A stretch of 5,724 nt of DNA from positions 1-5,724 of the forward strand of contig DCBA01000006.1 in NCBI GenBank assembly GCA_002313255.1. The letters are read 5' to 3'. The position numbers and the translations under genes were made by a program. The first letter of the stretch is position 1, and every line of letters begins with the position of its first letter. Below are positions 1 through 5,724 of this stretch, piece after piece. The notes under the pieces are model-generated. The model was given only the letters and a program-made list of their open reading frames with translations, searched no databases and was not told where the DNA came from. The stretch comes from Gammaproteobacteria bacterium UBA1119 (GTDB taxonomy: Bacteria > Pseudomonadota > Gammaproteobacteria > Pseudomonadales > Azotimanducaceae).

Positions 1-297
1 GGTGACTGGCGGCGGAGCATCAACGATGGGCTTGAGACAACGTATCGTGATCTCGTGAATCGTTTCGATCAGCTCTTGTACATTAAAGTACCTCATATGG
101 TCGCCGTTCGAAGGTGGCGATTGGAGCAAGAACAATCGCTGCCAGCTAACATGCGAAAGGGCGTTGCCGAGATCAATCGATTCGTCGCGCACTATGAGCG
201 ATTGACGTTGTGGATGATGGAAGACCTACCGGCGAGAGCGGACCTCGTCGTGCATCTAGGTGAAAACCATGAAGTCACTTCCGTGGTGTTTTCCTAG
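1..297 (+). CDS. D-glycerate 3-kinase-type P-loop kinase, C-terminal part (5' end outside window)
   Basis: The frame is open from the first base to TAG at 295-297, giving 98 residues with no plausible start, so the gene is cut by the left edge. The fragment resembles the C-terminal part of the glycerate kinase / predicted kinase family found in plants and proteobacteria. Its marks are an N-terminal helix leading to FDQLLYIKVP, then VRRWRLEQEQ (about residues 38-47), then FVAHYERLTLWMMEDLPARADLVVHL. The family transfers phosphate from ATP to D-glycerate in the cytoplasm, giving 3-phosphoglycerate. The P-loop and catalytic residues lie upstream of the window, so activity cannot be judged here. 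The final residues (GENHEVTSVVF) fit the usual family end, so the C-terminus looks intact. The gene converges with the CDGSH gene 237 bp away. The alternative is a related COG4240-type kinase with another substrate; the family placement is firmer than the substrate. Confidence 0.72.
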   Translation, partial: GDWRRSINDGLETTYRDLVNRFDQLLYIKVPHMVAVRRWRLEQEQSLPANMRKGVAEINRFVAHYERLTLWMMEDLPARADLVVHLGENHEVTSVVFS

Positions 298-534
298 GTT
301 GAGAATCTCGCTGCCGAGAGCCGAAGTTGATCGAAAACGACTCGAGTGAAGACCCGAAGCGGTCAAAAGGCGTTTAACAACAATTCGTAAATTGATTCGA
401 TTGCACCGGTAGTAGATCCGATCAGAAAGTCTCTAGGCCAACATTCTCCAAACGGTCGCCGTAACACGCATTACTCAATATCCAACAGTTTTCGGGATTT
501 CTATGATTGCCGTGGACGTCTGACAAACCATACC
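298..534. other. Non-coding gap between converging genes
   Basis: I see no credible coding frame, tRNA or repeat array in these 237 bases. Just past the kinase stop there is a small palindrome (GAGA-A-TCTC, 301-309), which partly overlaps a perfect 5-bp stem with a 4-nt loop (TCTCG at 306-310, CGAGA at 315-319). No T-run follows on either strand, so neither is a convincing intrinsic terminator. A second short inverted repeat, CAATT-CGTA-AATTG, lies at 381-394. Both are short enough to be chance. Transcripts entering from both sides must end somewhere here or run antisense into the opposite gene. Confidence 0.6.
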
Positions 535-774
535 TCACAAAGAGTTATGCGTACCGTCACAAAGTGGCGCGCCCGCGGTTCGTTTGCAGCCACAAAAGTA
601 CAGCGTTCGGTCTTTATCTGCTTCGTATGCGACGGGCGTGAACTCCGTGTCGCTATGGGAGCCGTCGCAGAAAGGTTGATTTTCGCTCTTTCCACACGCG
701 CACCAAAAGTACTTTTTGCCGGCTGTTACGTCGACAGGGAACGGCGCTTTTTGTGCAATATTCGGTTCGGCCAT
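535..774 (-). CDS. Small tandem CDGSH iron-sulfur protein
   Basis: This 79-residue soluble protein carries two complete CDGSH-type motifs. The first is C25-A-C27 with C36-D-G-S-H40; the second is C61-G-C63 with C72-D-G-T-H76. Each fits the family pattern C-X-C-X2-S/T-X3-P-X-C-D-G-S/T/A-H, in which three Cys and one His hold a [2Fe-2S] cluster, so two clusters per chain are expected. Two motifs in one chain and no membrane segment resemble the mitochondrial CISD3 (MiNT) class and its bacterial relatives, rather than single-motif mitoNEET. The likely role is electron or cluster transfer or redox sensing; the partner is unknown. The ATG at 774 is preceded by AGGAA (785-781) at 6 nt spacing, and an in-frame TAA at 780-778 rules out a longer start. 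It is divergent from the hydrolase gene and convergent with the kinase, so it is probably a single-gene unit. Family call firm, function inferred. Confidence 0.9.
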   Translation of the reverse strand: MAEPNIAQKAPFPVDVTAGKKYFWCACGKSENQPFCDGSHSDTEFTPVAYEADKDRTLYFCGCKRTAGAPLCDGTHNSL

Positions 775-871
775 GGCTTATTCCTAGTCTTGTTGCATAG
801 GTTGCGCGCCATCGTTTTCTCCAATACGTAGTCGCGCAAGAAGTGAGTGTGTTCATGGTGCCTGACTGTCT

Positions 872-887
872 CGCGTTTTCCAACGCG
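872..887. repeat. Perfect inverted repeat CGCGTT-TTCC-AACGCG
   Basis: Two 6-base arms (872-877 and 882-887) are exact reverse complements separated by TTCC. The element sits 55-70 bases upstream of the chosen hydrolase start and about 100 bases upstream of the CDGSH start. It could be a small hairpin in the hydrolase leader or half of an operator. No T-run follows, so it is not a typical terminator. A 6-bp arm can arise by chance; the structure is seen, the role is not. Confidence 0.4.
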
Positions 888-931
888 CCCGACTACCATC
901 GACGGCTATCGGGGTCTAACGCAACAAGGCT

Positions 932-937
932 AGAGGT
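932..937 (+). promoter_or_regulatory. Ribosome binding site that decides the hydrolase start
   Basis: AGAGGT lies 4 nt before the GTG at 942. The earlier in-frame GTG at 843 has only a weak purine stretch before it. The 33 residues between the two starts show no family similarity that I recognise, while the protein resembles related hydrolases from just after GTG 942. This supports the shorter protein. Confidence 0.65.
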
Positions 938-941
938 AAGA

Positions 942-1838
942 GTGGCTCGCTGGGATCGGGAAATTACAGAAACAATTCCGCAGTGGTTTTGGGACTCAAT
1001 TGACGTTGAATCACGGCAAGACACGGTGGAAATCGATGATTGCGACGTGTTCTATCAAGAATGGGGAGATAGTTCCAAGCCGGGCGTGTTGCTTATTCAC
1101 GGGATGAATGCGCATTCACGATGGTGGGATTTTATTGCTCCTCTGTTGCTTGAGCGTTTTCACGTTGGAGCGATGGATTTGACCGGAATGGGAGACTCCG
1201 ATTACCGCTACAGTTATGACGCGGAAACATACGCACAAGAAATTGTTGGGGTTTGTGATGCCATCGGTTTTGACTCGGACGTGACTGTAGTTGGCCACAG
1301 CTTCGGAGGTGTCATGGCGACCAAGGCAATGGATCTTTACCAAGATCGATTTGGTGCATTGGTCCTGGTTGATTCGGGAATTCGCCATCCGGACGAACCG
1401 ATTCCCGATCGGCCACAGATGGGCGGTGACCGGGCGAAAGCCTATCCCGATAGAGAGACTGCGGAAGCACGTTTTCGTCTTTACCCACCGCAGCCATGCG
1501 CGAATGAGTTTGTGTTGAAGTACATCGCGAAACAGTCGGTCATGCGAATTGATGGCGGTGGCTGGGCGTGGAAATTTGATGAAGATCTACCCGGCACTTT
1601 GAAAGGTGGAGAGCGATATCCAGAGGAATACGCCGGTTTATCGCTCCCCGTTGGAATCATTTATGGATCTGACAGCGAACTTTTTTCCAAGGAGACACTT
1701 GATTACATGCTTTCACTCATTCCAGTTGATGTGGAAGTGTGTGCAATCGAAGACGCACAGCACCATGTGTTTTTGGATCAACCGCTAGAGTTCGCCCATG
1801 AATTGGGCGACATGATCATACGACTGCGGGCCCATTGA
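942..1838 (+). CDS. Alpha/beta hydrolase of unknown substrate
   Basis: Starting from GTG 942 this is a 298-residue single-domain alpha/beta-hydrolase. Visible marks in order: the oxyanion loop LLIHGMNAH (H53-G54-M55), a WWDFIAPLL helix that is common in this subgroup, the turn MDLTGMGDSD (79-87), and the nucleophile elbow VGHSFGG with Ser120. A cap region rich in Pro, Trp and charged residues follows (about 145-230), then the acid in YGSDSE (Asp244) and the catalytic base in AQHHVFLDQP (probably His274). The triad is therefore complete and the enzyme should be active, acting on an ester, epoxide, amide, C-C or halide bond that the sequence does not reveal. There is no signal peptide or membrane segment, so it is probably cytoplasmic. 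It is read divergently from the CDGSH gene and converges on nrdB with only 49 bp between stops. Fold and triad are clear; the substrate is open. Confidence 0.88.
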   Translation: MARWDREITETIPQWFWDSIDVESRQDTVEIDDCDVFYQEWGDSSKPGVLLIHGMNAHSRWWDFIAPLLLERFHVGAMDLTGMGDSDYRYSYDAETYAQEIVGVCDAIGFDSDVTVVGHSFGGVMATKAMDLYQDRFGALVLVDSGIRHPDEPIPDRPQMGGDRAKAYPDRETAEARFRLYPPQPCANEFVLKYIAKQSVMRIDGGGWAWKFDEDLPGTLKGGERYPEEYAGLSLPVGIIYGSDSELFSKETLDYMLSLIPVDVEVCAIEDAQHHVFLDQPLEFAHELGDMIIRLRAH

Positions 1839-1887
1839 GCTGGTCGATCTTATGCGTTGAGCTCTTTGTTGATGAGGGTATTTCTCG
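1839..1887. other. Convergent junction between hydrolase and nrdB, weak hairpin
   Basis: These 49 bases separate two opposing stop codons. A 7-bp stem with one G-U wobble (1870-1876 with 1884-1890, loop GGTATTT) forms on the plus-strand transcript and overlaps the nrdB stop codon. On the minus strand the wobble becomes a C-A mismatch. No T-run follows on either side, so I do not call an intrinsic terminator. A GAGCTC palindrome lies at 1859-1864. Confidence 0.3.
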
Positions 1888-3162
1888 TCAGTCCCATGAC
1901 AAAGCCCCTCCAGTCTGATATTCGGTGACTCTCGTTTCAAAAAAGTTTTTTTCCTTTTTCAGGTCCATGATTTCGGACATCCAAGGGAATGGATTTTTCA
2001 CAGCCTGAAAGCGTTCGGGCAATCCAATTTGAGCGAGCCGGCGGTTGGCAATGAACTGTAAGTACTCCGCCATCATGTTGCCATTCATCCCGAGAATACC
2101 GCGGGGCATCGTATCGAGAGCGTATTGAGTTTCTAGTTCGGTCCCCTCCAATATCATTTGAGCCGCTAACTCTTGCATTGACGAATCCCACAATTGTGGG
2201 TTTTCAAGTTTGATCTGATTGATCACGTCGATCCCAAAGTTTACGTGCATCGACTCATCACGAAGAATGTACTGAAACTGTTCGGAGGTGCCGGTCATTT
2301 TGTTGCGTCGCCCCATCGAAAGGATCTGTGAGAATCCGCAGTAAAAGAAAATACCTTCGAGGACGCAGTAATAAGCAATGAGGTTTTTTAGCAAGGTTTG
2401 ATCGTCTTCTTGCGTGCCGGTGGTGAATTGAGGGTCGGAAAGCTCTTGGGTGTATTTGAGTGCCCAAGACGCTTTGCGTGCGACCGACGGCACCTCGTGG
2501 TACATGTTGAATATCTCACCTTCATCCATTCCTAACGATTCGATGCAGTACTGGTACGCGTGGGTATGTATTGCCTCTTCGAAGGCCTGTCGAAGCAGAT
2601 ATTGTCGACACTCCGGGTTGGTGATTAGCCGATAAATGGCAAGTACTAAGTTATTGGCTACCAGCGAATCTGCTGTGGAAAAGAATCCTAGGCTTCTTTT
2701 AATGACAATTCGTTCGTCTTCACTCAGGCCATCCTCAGATTTCCATAGCGCGACATCCGCCGTCATATTGACTTCTTGGGGCATCCAGTGATTCGCACAT
2801 CCATCGAGATATTTTTGCCATGCCCAGTCATATTTGAACGGTACGAGTTGATTAAGATCGGCCCGGCAGTTGATCATCCGCTTCTGATCGACGGTAACTC
2901 GCTCGGTATTTTCTTGATGAATCGTCGGCGCGATGTCGTCGTTCAATGCGTCAGGACGAGCCAGGACACTTGACCGGGATTCGTTTGGTGCGGGCGTTGT
3001 TTTCGCATCGATGTCGGTGGTGAGTGCCGCGGCAGAATGGCTGGCGTTATGGTCGGGTCGTAATATTTCAGGGTTGTCGAGTTGTTCGACGAGCGGAATA
3101 GCCGATCGTCCAACATTGTGGTCGGCAACACCTTCGTCGCTATATTCATCCCAACTGAGCAT
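1888..3162 (-). CDS. nrdB: Class Ia ribonucleotide reductase small subunit (R2)
   Basis: This 424-residue protein houses the diiron-tyrosyl radical cofactor that NrdA uses to reduce ribonucleoside diphosphates. All ligands are visible, with E. coli-like spacing: Asp165, Glu196, His199, Glu269, Glu303 and His306. The radical tyrosine is Tyr203 (EAIHTHAY), so this is not a class Ic enzyme with Phe at that site. The radical-transfer route is also present: Trp126, Asp302 and tail Tyr415. The last residues, [10 protein letters not shown], are the flexible tail that docks on R1. Residues 1 to about 94 form a variable, polar, probably disordered extension that is absent from the shorter E. coli protein but, as I recall, typical of Pseudomonas NrdB. 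The extension opens with MLSWDE, echoing the tail. ATG 3162 is chosen for its strong AGGAGGT; a TTG ten codons upstream would overlap nrdA. It is the second gene of the operon, 11 nt after the nrdA stop. Confidence 0.97.
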   Translation of the reverse strand: MLSWDEYSDEGVADHNVGRSAIPLVEQLDNPEILRPDHNASHSAAALTTDIDAKTTPAPNESRSSVLARPDALNDDIAPTIHQENTERVTVDQKRMINCRADLNQLVPFKYDWAWQKYLDGCANHWMPQEVNMTADVALWKSEDGLSEDERIVIKRSLGFFSTADSLVANNLVLAIYRLITNPECRQYLLRQAFEEAIHTHAYQYCIESLGMDEGEIFNMYHEVPSVARKASWALKYTQELSDPQFTTGTQEDDQTLLKNLIAYYCVLEGIFFYCGFSQILSMGRRNKMTGTSEQFQYILRDESMHVNFGIDVINQIKLENPQLWDSSMQELAAQMILEGTELETQYALDTMPRGILGMNGNMMAEYLQFIANRRLAQIGLPERFQAVKNPFPWMSEIMDLKKEKNFFETRVTEYQTGGALSWD

Positions 3163-3168
3163 GTAAGG

Positions 3169-3175
3169 ACCTCCT
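3169..3175 (-). promoter_or_regulatory. nrdB Shine-Dalgarno overlapping the nrdA stop codon
   Basis: On the minus strand the sequence TAGGAGGT joins the nrdA stop (TAG, 3176-3174) to a full AGGAGGT, 6 nt before the nrdB ATG. A ribosome terminating on nrdA therefore stops on the nrdB initiation site. This arrangement favours translational coupling and balanced subunit amounts. The overlap is seen; the coupling is inferred. Confidence 0.85.
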
Positions 3176-5724
3176 ATTGGCAGGCTTCGCAATCCGGGTC
3201 ATCGATTGTGCACGCTTGCGGTACTTCGGCAGGTTCGCCCATGGGGTCACCTTGGTTTATTCCGGCAGAAGAAGAGATGTCTGAAGCAACCGCGTTAAGC
3301 GCGCCATCACCGATAACCGTTGATTTCTCAGTACTGGTGGCACTGAGTGCGCGCAAGTAATACGTGGTTTTCAAACCGCGCATCCAAGCCATGCGGTACA
3401 TGATGTCGAGTTTTTTACCTGACGCATTAGCAATGTAAAGATTGAGGGACTGAGCTTGATCAATCCATTTTTGACGTCGGCTCGCGGCATCCACGAGCCA
3501 TCTTGGTTCGACTTCAAAAGCCGTTGAGTAAAGTTGCTTAAGATCGGCCGGTATTCGATCAATGGATTGGAGGCTGCCGTCGTAATACTTGAGGTCGTTG
3601 ACCATCACACTATCCCAAAGTCCCTGACGTTTTAGATCGTGAACCATGTGGGGATTAACGACTGTAAACTCACCCGAAAGATTCGATTTAACGAACAGGT
3701 TTTGATAGGTCGGTTCGATCGATTGAGTGACGCCGGTAATGTTGGCGATGGTTGCCGTGGGTGCAATCGCCATCACATTCGAATTGCGCATTCCGTGGGT
3801 CTTGACCCTTGTGCGCAAGTCGTCCCAGTCTAATCGCGTGTCTAAATTAACCTCTAGATACTCCTTGCCTCTTTCGTTTTGGAGACGCTCTAACGAGTCT
3901 ATGGGCAATATTCCTTGGCTCCACAGAGACCCTTCAAAGCTCGTGTAACTCCCTCGTTCCTCGGCGAGTTCGCTGGATGATTCGATAGCGTAATAAGAAA
4001 TCGCTTCCATAGATTCGTCGGCGAATTCAACCGCCGCGTCGGATGCATAACTGATTCGTTTTCGGTACAGCGCGTCTTGAAATCCCATGATTCCCAACCC
4101 CACTGGCCGGTGGCGCATGTTTGAAGTTCGGGCTGCTGGTACCGCGTAGTAGTTTATGTCGATGACGTTATCGAGCATTCGGATGGCTGTACGCACCGTT
4201 TTCTTGAGTTTTTCGGTATCAAAATGGCCCGATTCAGTGACATGTTGCGCGAGATTAATGGAGCCGAGATTACAAACCGCAATTTCGTCCGCTGACGTAT
4301 TTAAGGTGATCTCGGTACATAAGTTCGACGAGTGCACAACGCCGATATGCTGTTGAGGGGATCGCATGTTGCAGGAGTCTTTAAAGGTGACCCACGGGTG
4401 CCCCGTCTCGTAAAGCATCGACAGCATCTTTCGCCACAAATCCTGTGCTTTAATTCGCTTGTAGAGTTCTAACTCGCCCGTCCGCGTCAACGCTTCATAG
4501 TTAAGATAACGAGTTTCGAAGGCGCTGCCGTGTAATTCGTGTAAATCGGATACGTTGTTGGGAGAAAACAGGGTCCAATCACCGTCTTCGAATACGCGTT
4601 TCATGAACAGATCCGGTATCCAATTGGCCGTGTTCATGTCATGCGTTCGACGACGATCATCGCCAGTGTTTTTTCGGAGCTCTAAAAATTCTTCAATGTC
4701 CAGGTGCCAGGTTTCCAGATACGAACACACGGCGCCTTTACGTTTGCCCCCTTGGTTCACTGCGACAGCGGTATCGTTTACAACTTTGAGGAAGGGTACG
4801 ACTCCCTGCGATTTACCATTCGTTCCCTTGATGTACGCACCGAGTGCTCGTACCGGCGTCCAGTCATTACCAAGGCCACCCGCCCACTTGGATAACATAG
4901 CGTTGTCACGAATAGCGCTATAGATACCGTCCAAATCGTCGGAGACGGTCGTCAGAAAACAAGACGACAATTGCGACCGTAATGTTCCCGAATTAAACAA
5001 CGTAGGTGTTGAACTCATAAAATCGAACGATGAGAGGAGCTCGTAAAATTCAATGGCTCGTTCTTCGGGTTCCTCTTCCTGCATGGCTAAACCCATAGCG
5101 ACCCGCATGAAGAAGATCTGCGGCAGCTCGAACCGAACCTCTTTCGAGTGCAAAAAATATCGGTCGTATAAGGTCTGTAAACCGAGATAATTGAATTGAA
5201 GGTCGCGTTCCGGGATTAGCGATGAGCCCAACCGTACGAGATCATACCGTTCGAGCTCGGGTGCGAGTAACTCTAATTCAATGCCCCGATGGATAAATGC
5301 CTGAAACGCTTTGCCATAAGTATCCAGCATCTGCGAGTGTGTGGCTTGATAATCTTGTTGTCCTTGACTGCGTATATCGAGAAATTCGAGTGTCTCGGTA
5401 CGGAGTTGATCTAGTAAAAGTCGGGCGGTGACAAATGTGTAGTTGGGCTCCTCCTCGACCAATGTTCGTGCCGTAATTAGCAAAGACGTGGCGACGTCCA
5501 CTTCGGATATTCCGTCATACATATTGGATAACGATTCGGTCAGGATGCGATGTGCATCGACGTCTTCGAGTCCTTCGCACGCCTCGGTAACTAGCGTTCG
5601 GATCCGGCCCATATCGAGGGCGACGCGATCGCCGTCCCTTCGCACGATAGTAATCGATATCGGTTTTTCTGTTGTAGGGTTGACGTCTTCGACTTCCCGC
5701 GCACGAGCCCGTTCTTCACGGTAC
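3174..5724 (-). CDS. nrdA: Class Ia ribonucleotide reductase large subunit (R1), 5' end outside window
   Basis: 849 residues are visible and the frame stays open to the right edge, so the start is missing. It is the catalytic subunit, reducing NDPs to dNDPs with NrdB. Numbering from the GTG codon at 5645 as residue 1: residues upstream (YREERARAR) look like the end of a first ATP-cone; a second ATP-cone-like domain spans about -5 to 85. The barrel follows, with substrate redox Cys229 and Cys458, the radical site N441-L-C443-T-E445, and specificity loops near 271-281 (KGTNGKSQG) and 298-306 (QGGKRKGAV). A phosphate-binding stretch, PTATIANI, begins near 629, and the radical-transfer tyrosines are Tyr762-Tyr763. 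The tail ends DCEACQ, giving a C819-X2-C822 shuttle pair. There is no intein or frameshift. GTG 5645 is not the start, because it would remove the first strand of the second cone. About 110 more residues are expected upstream if it matches Pseudomonas NrdA. nrdA leads the operon; its promoter and any NrdR boxes lie outside. Confidence 0.97.
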   Translation of the reverse strand, partial: YREERARAREVEDVNPTTEKPISITIVRRDGDRVALDMGRIRTLVTEACEGLEDVDAHRILTESLSNMYDGISEVDVATSLLITARTLVEEEPNYTFVTARLLLDQLRTETLEFLDIRSQGQQDYQATHSQMLDTYGKAFQAFIHRGIELELLAPELERYDLVRLGSSLIPERDLQFNYLGLQTLYDRYFLHSKEVRFELPQIFFMRVAMGLAMQEEEPEERAIEFYELLSSFDFMSSTPTLFNSGTLRSQLSSCFLTTVSDDLDGIYSAIRDNAMLSKWAGGLGNDWTPVRALGAYIKGTNGKSQGVVPFLKVVNDTAVAVNQGGKRKGAVCSYLETWHLDIEEFLELRKNTGDDRRRTHDMNTANWIPDLFMKRVFEDGDWTLFSPNNVSDLHELHGSAFETRYLNYEALTRTGELELYKRIKAQDLWRKMLSMLYETGHPWVTFKDSCNMRSPQQHIGVVHSSNLCTEITLNTSADEIAVCNLGSINLAQHVTESGHFDTEKLKKTVRTAIRMLDNVIDINYYAVPAARTSNMRHRPVGLGIMGFQDALYRKRISYASDAAVEFADESMEAISYYAIESSSELAEERGSYTSFEGSLWSQGILPIDSLERLQNERGKEYLEVNLDTRLDWDDLRTRVKTHGMRNSNVMAIAPTATIANITGVTQSIEPTYQNLFVKSNLSGEFTVVNPHMVHDLKRQGLWDSVMVNDLKYYDGSLQSIDRIPADLKQLYSTAFEVEPRWLVDAASRRQKWIDQAQSLNLYIANASGKKLDIMYRMAWMRGLKTTYYLRALSATSTEKSTVIGDGALNAVASDISSSAGINQGDPMGEPAEVPQACTIDDPDCEACQ

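Larger units (their letters stand above)
775..941. promoter_or_regulatory. Divergent intergenic region between CDGSH and hydrolase genes
   Basis: Both flanking genes read outwards from these 167 bases, so promoters for both should lie here. By eye I find no good sigma-70 pair. The best candidate for the CDGSH side is TTGCGC with a 17-nt spacer and AACGAT (about half of each consensus hexamer), which is weak. The promoter role rests on gene orientation, not on recognised boxes. The region also contains the inverted repeat listed separately. If the hydrolase started at the upstream in-frame GTG (843), part of this region would be coding, but the ribosome binding site argues against that. Confidence 0.45.

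Noticed and set aside
301..319. A terminator hairpin after the kinase gene
   Set aside because: The stem is only 5 bp and no T-run follows on either strand.
547..831. A 94-codon plus-strand open frame over the CDGSH gene
   Set aside because: It is antisense to a gene with two intact Fe-S motifs, has no family resemblance that I recognise, and has no convincing ribosome binding site.
653..883. A minus-strand open frame overlapping the CDGSH gene start and the intergenic region
   Set aside because: It is a different frame over a confident gene, its product is basic and low in information, and its start has no support.
2540..2600. A class Ic (Mn/Fe, tyrosine-free) R2
   Set aside because: The radical-site tyrosine is present (Tyr203 in EAIHTHAY), so ordinary class Ia chemistry is expected.
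3163..3192. An extended NrdB start at TTG 3192
   Set aside because: It would overlap the end of nrdA by 19 nt and bypass the strong AGGAGGT placed correctly for ATG 3162.
3082..3360. A plus-strand open frame spanning the nrdA-nrdB junction
   Set aside because: It is antisense to both genes and shows no motif or start signal.
4555..4923. A 122-codon plus-strand open frame inside nrdA
   Set aside because: It is antisense to the conserved catalytic barrel of nrdA; the open frame is explained by codon use on the other strand.
5643..5645. GTG 5645 as the true nrdA start
   Set aside because: The frame continues open to the window edge, with ATP-cone-like residues (YREERARAR) upstream, and the GTG falls within the first strand of the second cone.
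3174..5724. An intein or intron in nrdA, which is a common insertion target
   Set aside because: The catalytic motifs are contiguous and spaced as expected; C229 to C443 is 214 residues, the same as C225 to C439 in E. coli.

Overview
The window looks like an ordinary chromosomal segment of a gammaproteobacterium. The strongest clue is the ribonucleotide reductase pair. NrdB closely matches the class Ia small subunit of the Pseudomonas type as I recall it: an N-terminus of the MLSWDE type, then a variable linker, then a conserved core starting near [20 protein letters not shown], and a [10 protein letters not shown] tail. NrdA also follows the Pseudomonas layout, with what appears to be tandem N-terminal ATP-cones. 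The species cannot be named from the sequence. I see no mobile element, CRISPR array, RNA gene or phage signature.

Layout from left to right. Positions 1-297 (+) hold the C-terminal 98 residues of a P-loop kinase of the D-glycerate 3-kinase type, cut by the left edge. A 237-bp non-coding gap follows, between converging genes. Positions 535-774 (-) encode a 79-residue protein with two CDGSH iron-sulfur motifs. A 167-bp divergent intergenic region (775-941) carries a perfect short inverted repeat. Positions 942-1838 (+) encode a 298-residue alpha/beta hydrolase; its start is placed at a GTG behind a clear ribosome binding site. After 49 bp, the nrdA-nrdB operon is read leftwards: nrdB at 1888-3162 and nrdA from the right edge down to 3174. 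The nrdA start lies outside the window.

NrdA and NrdB together form aerobic class Ia ribonucleotide reductase, which makes the dNTPs for DNA synthesis. Their genes are tightly coupled: nrdB starts 11 nt after the nrdA stop, and the nrdB Shine-Dalgarno overlaps that stop codon. The kinase (central carbon / glycerate), the CDGSH protein (Fe-S or redox) and the hydrolase (unknown substrate) have no evident shared pathway with the reductase or with each other. They look like independent transcription units.

I found no convincing undescribed system. The most interesting point is that NrdB carries the sequence LSWD at both its extreme N-terminus and its extreme C-terminus. The C-terminal tail is the known R1-docking element, and the two copies use different codons. 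The rest is mostly architecture and annotation detail.
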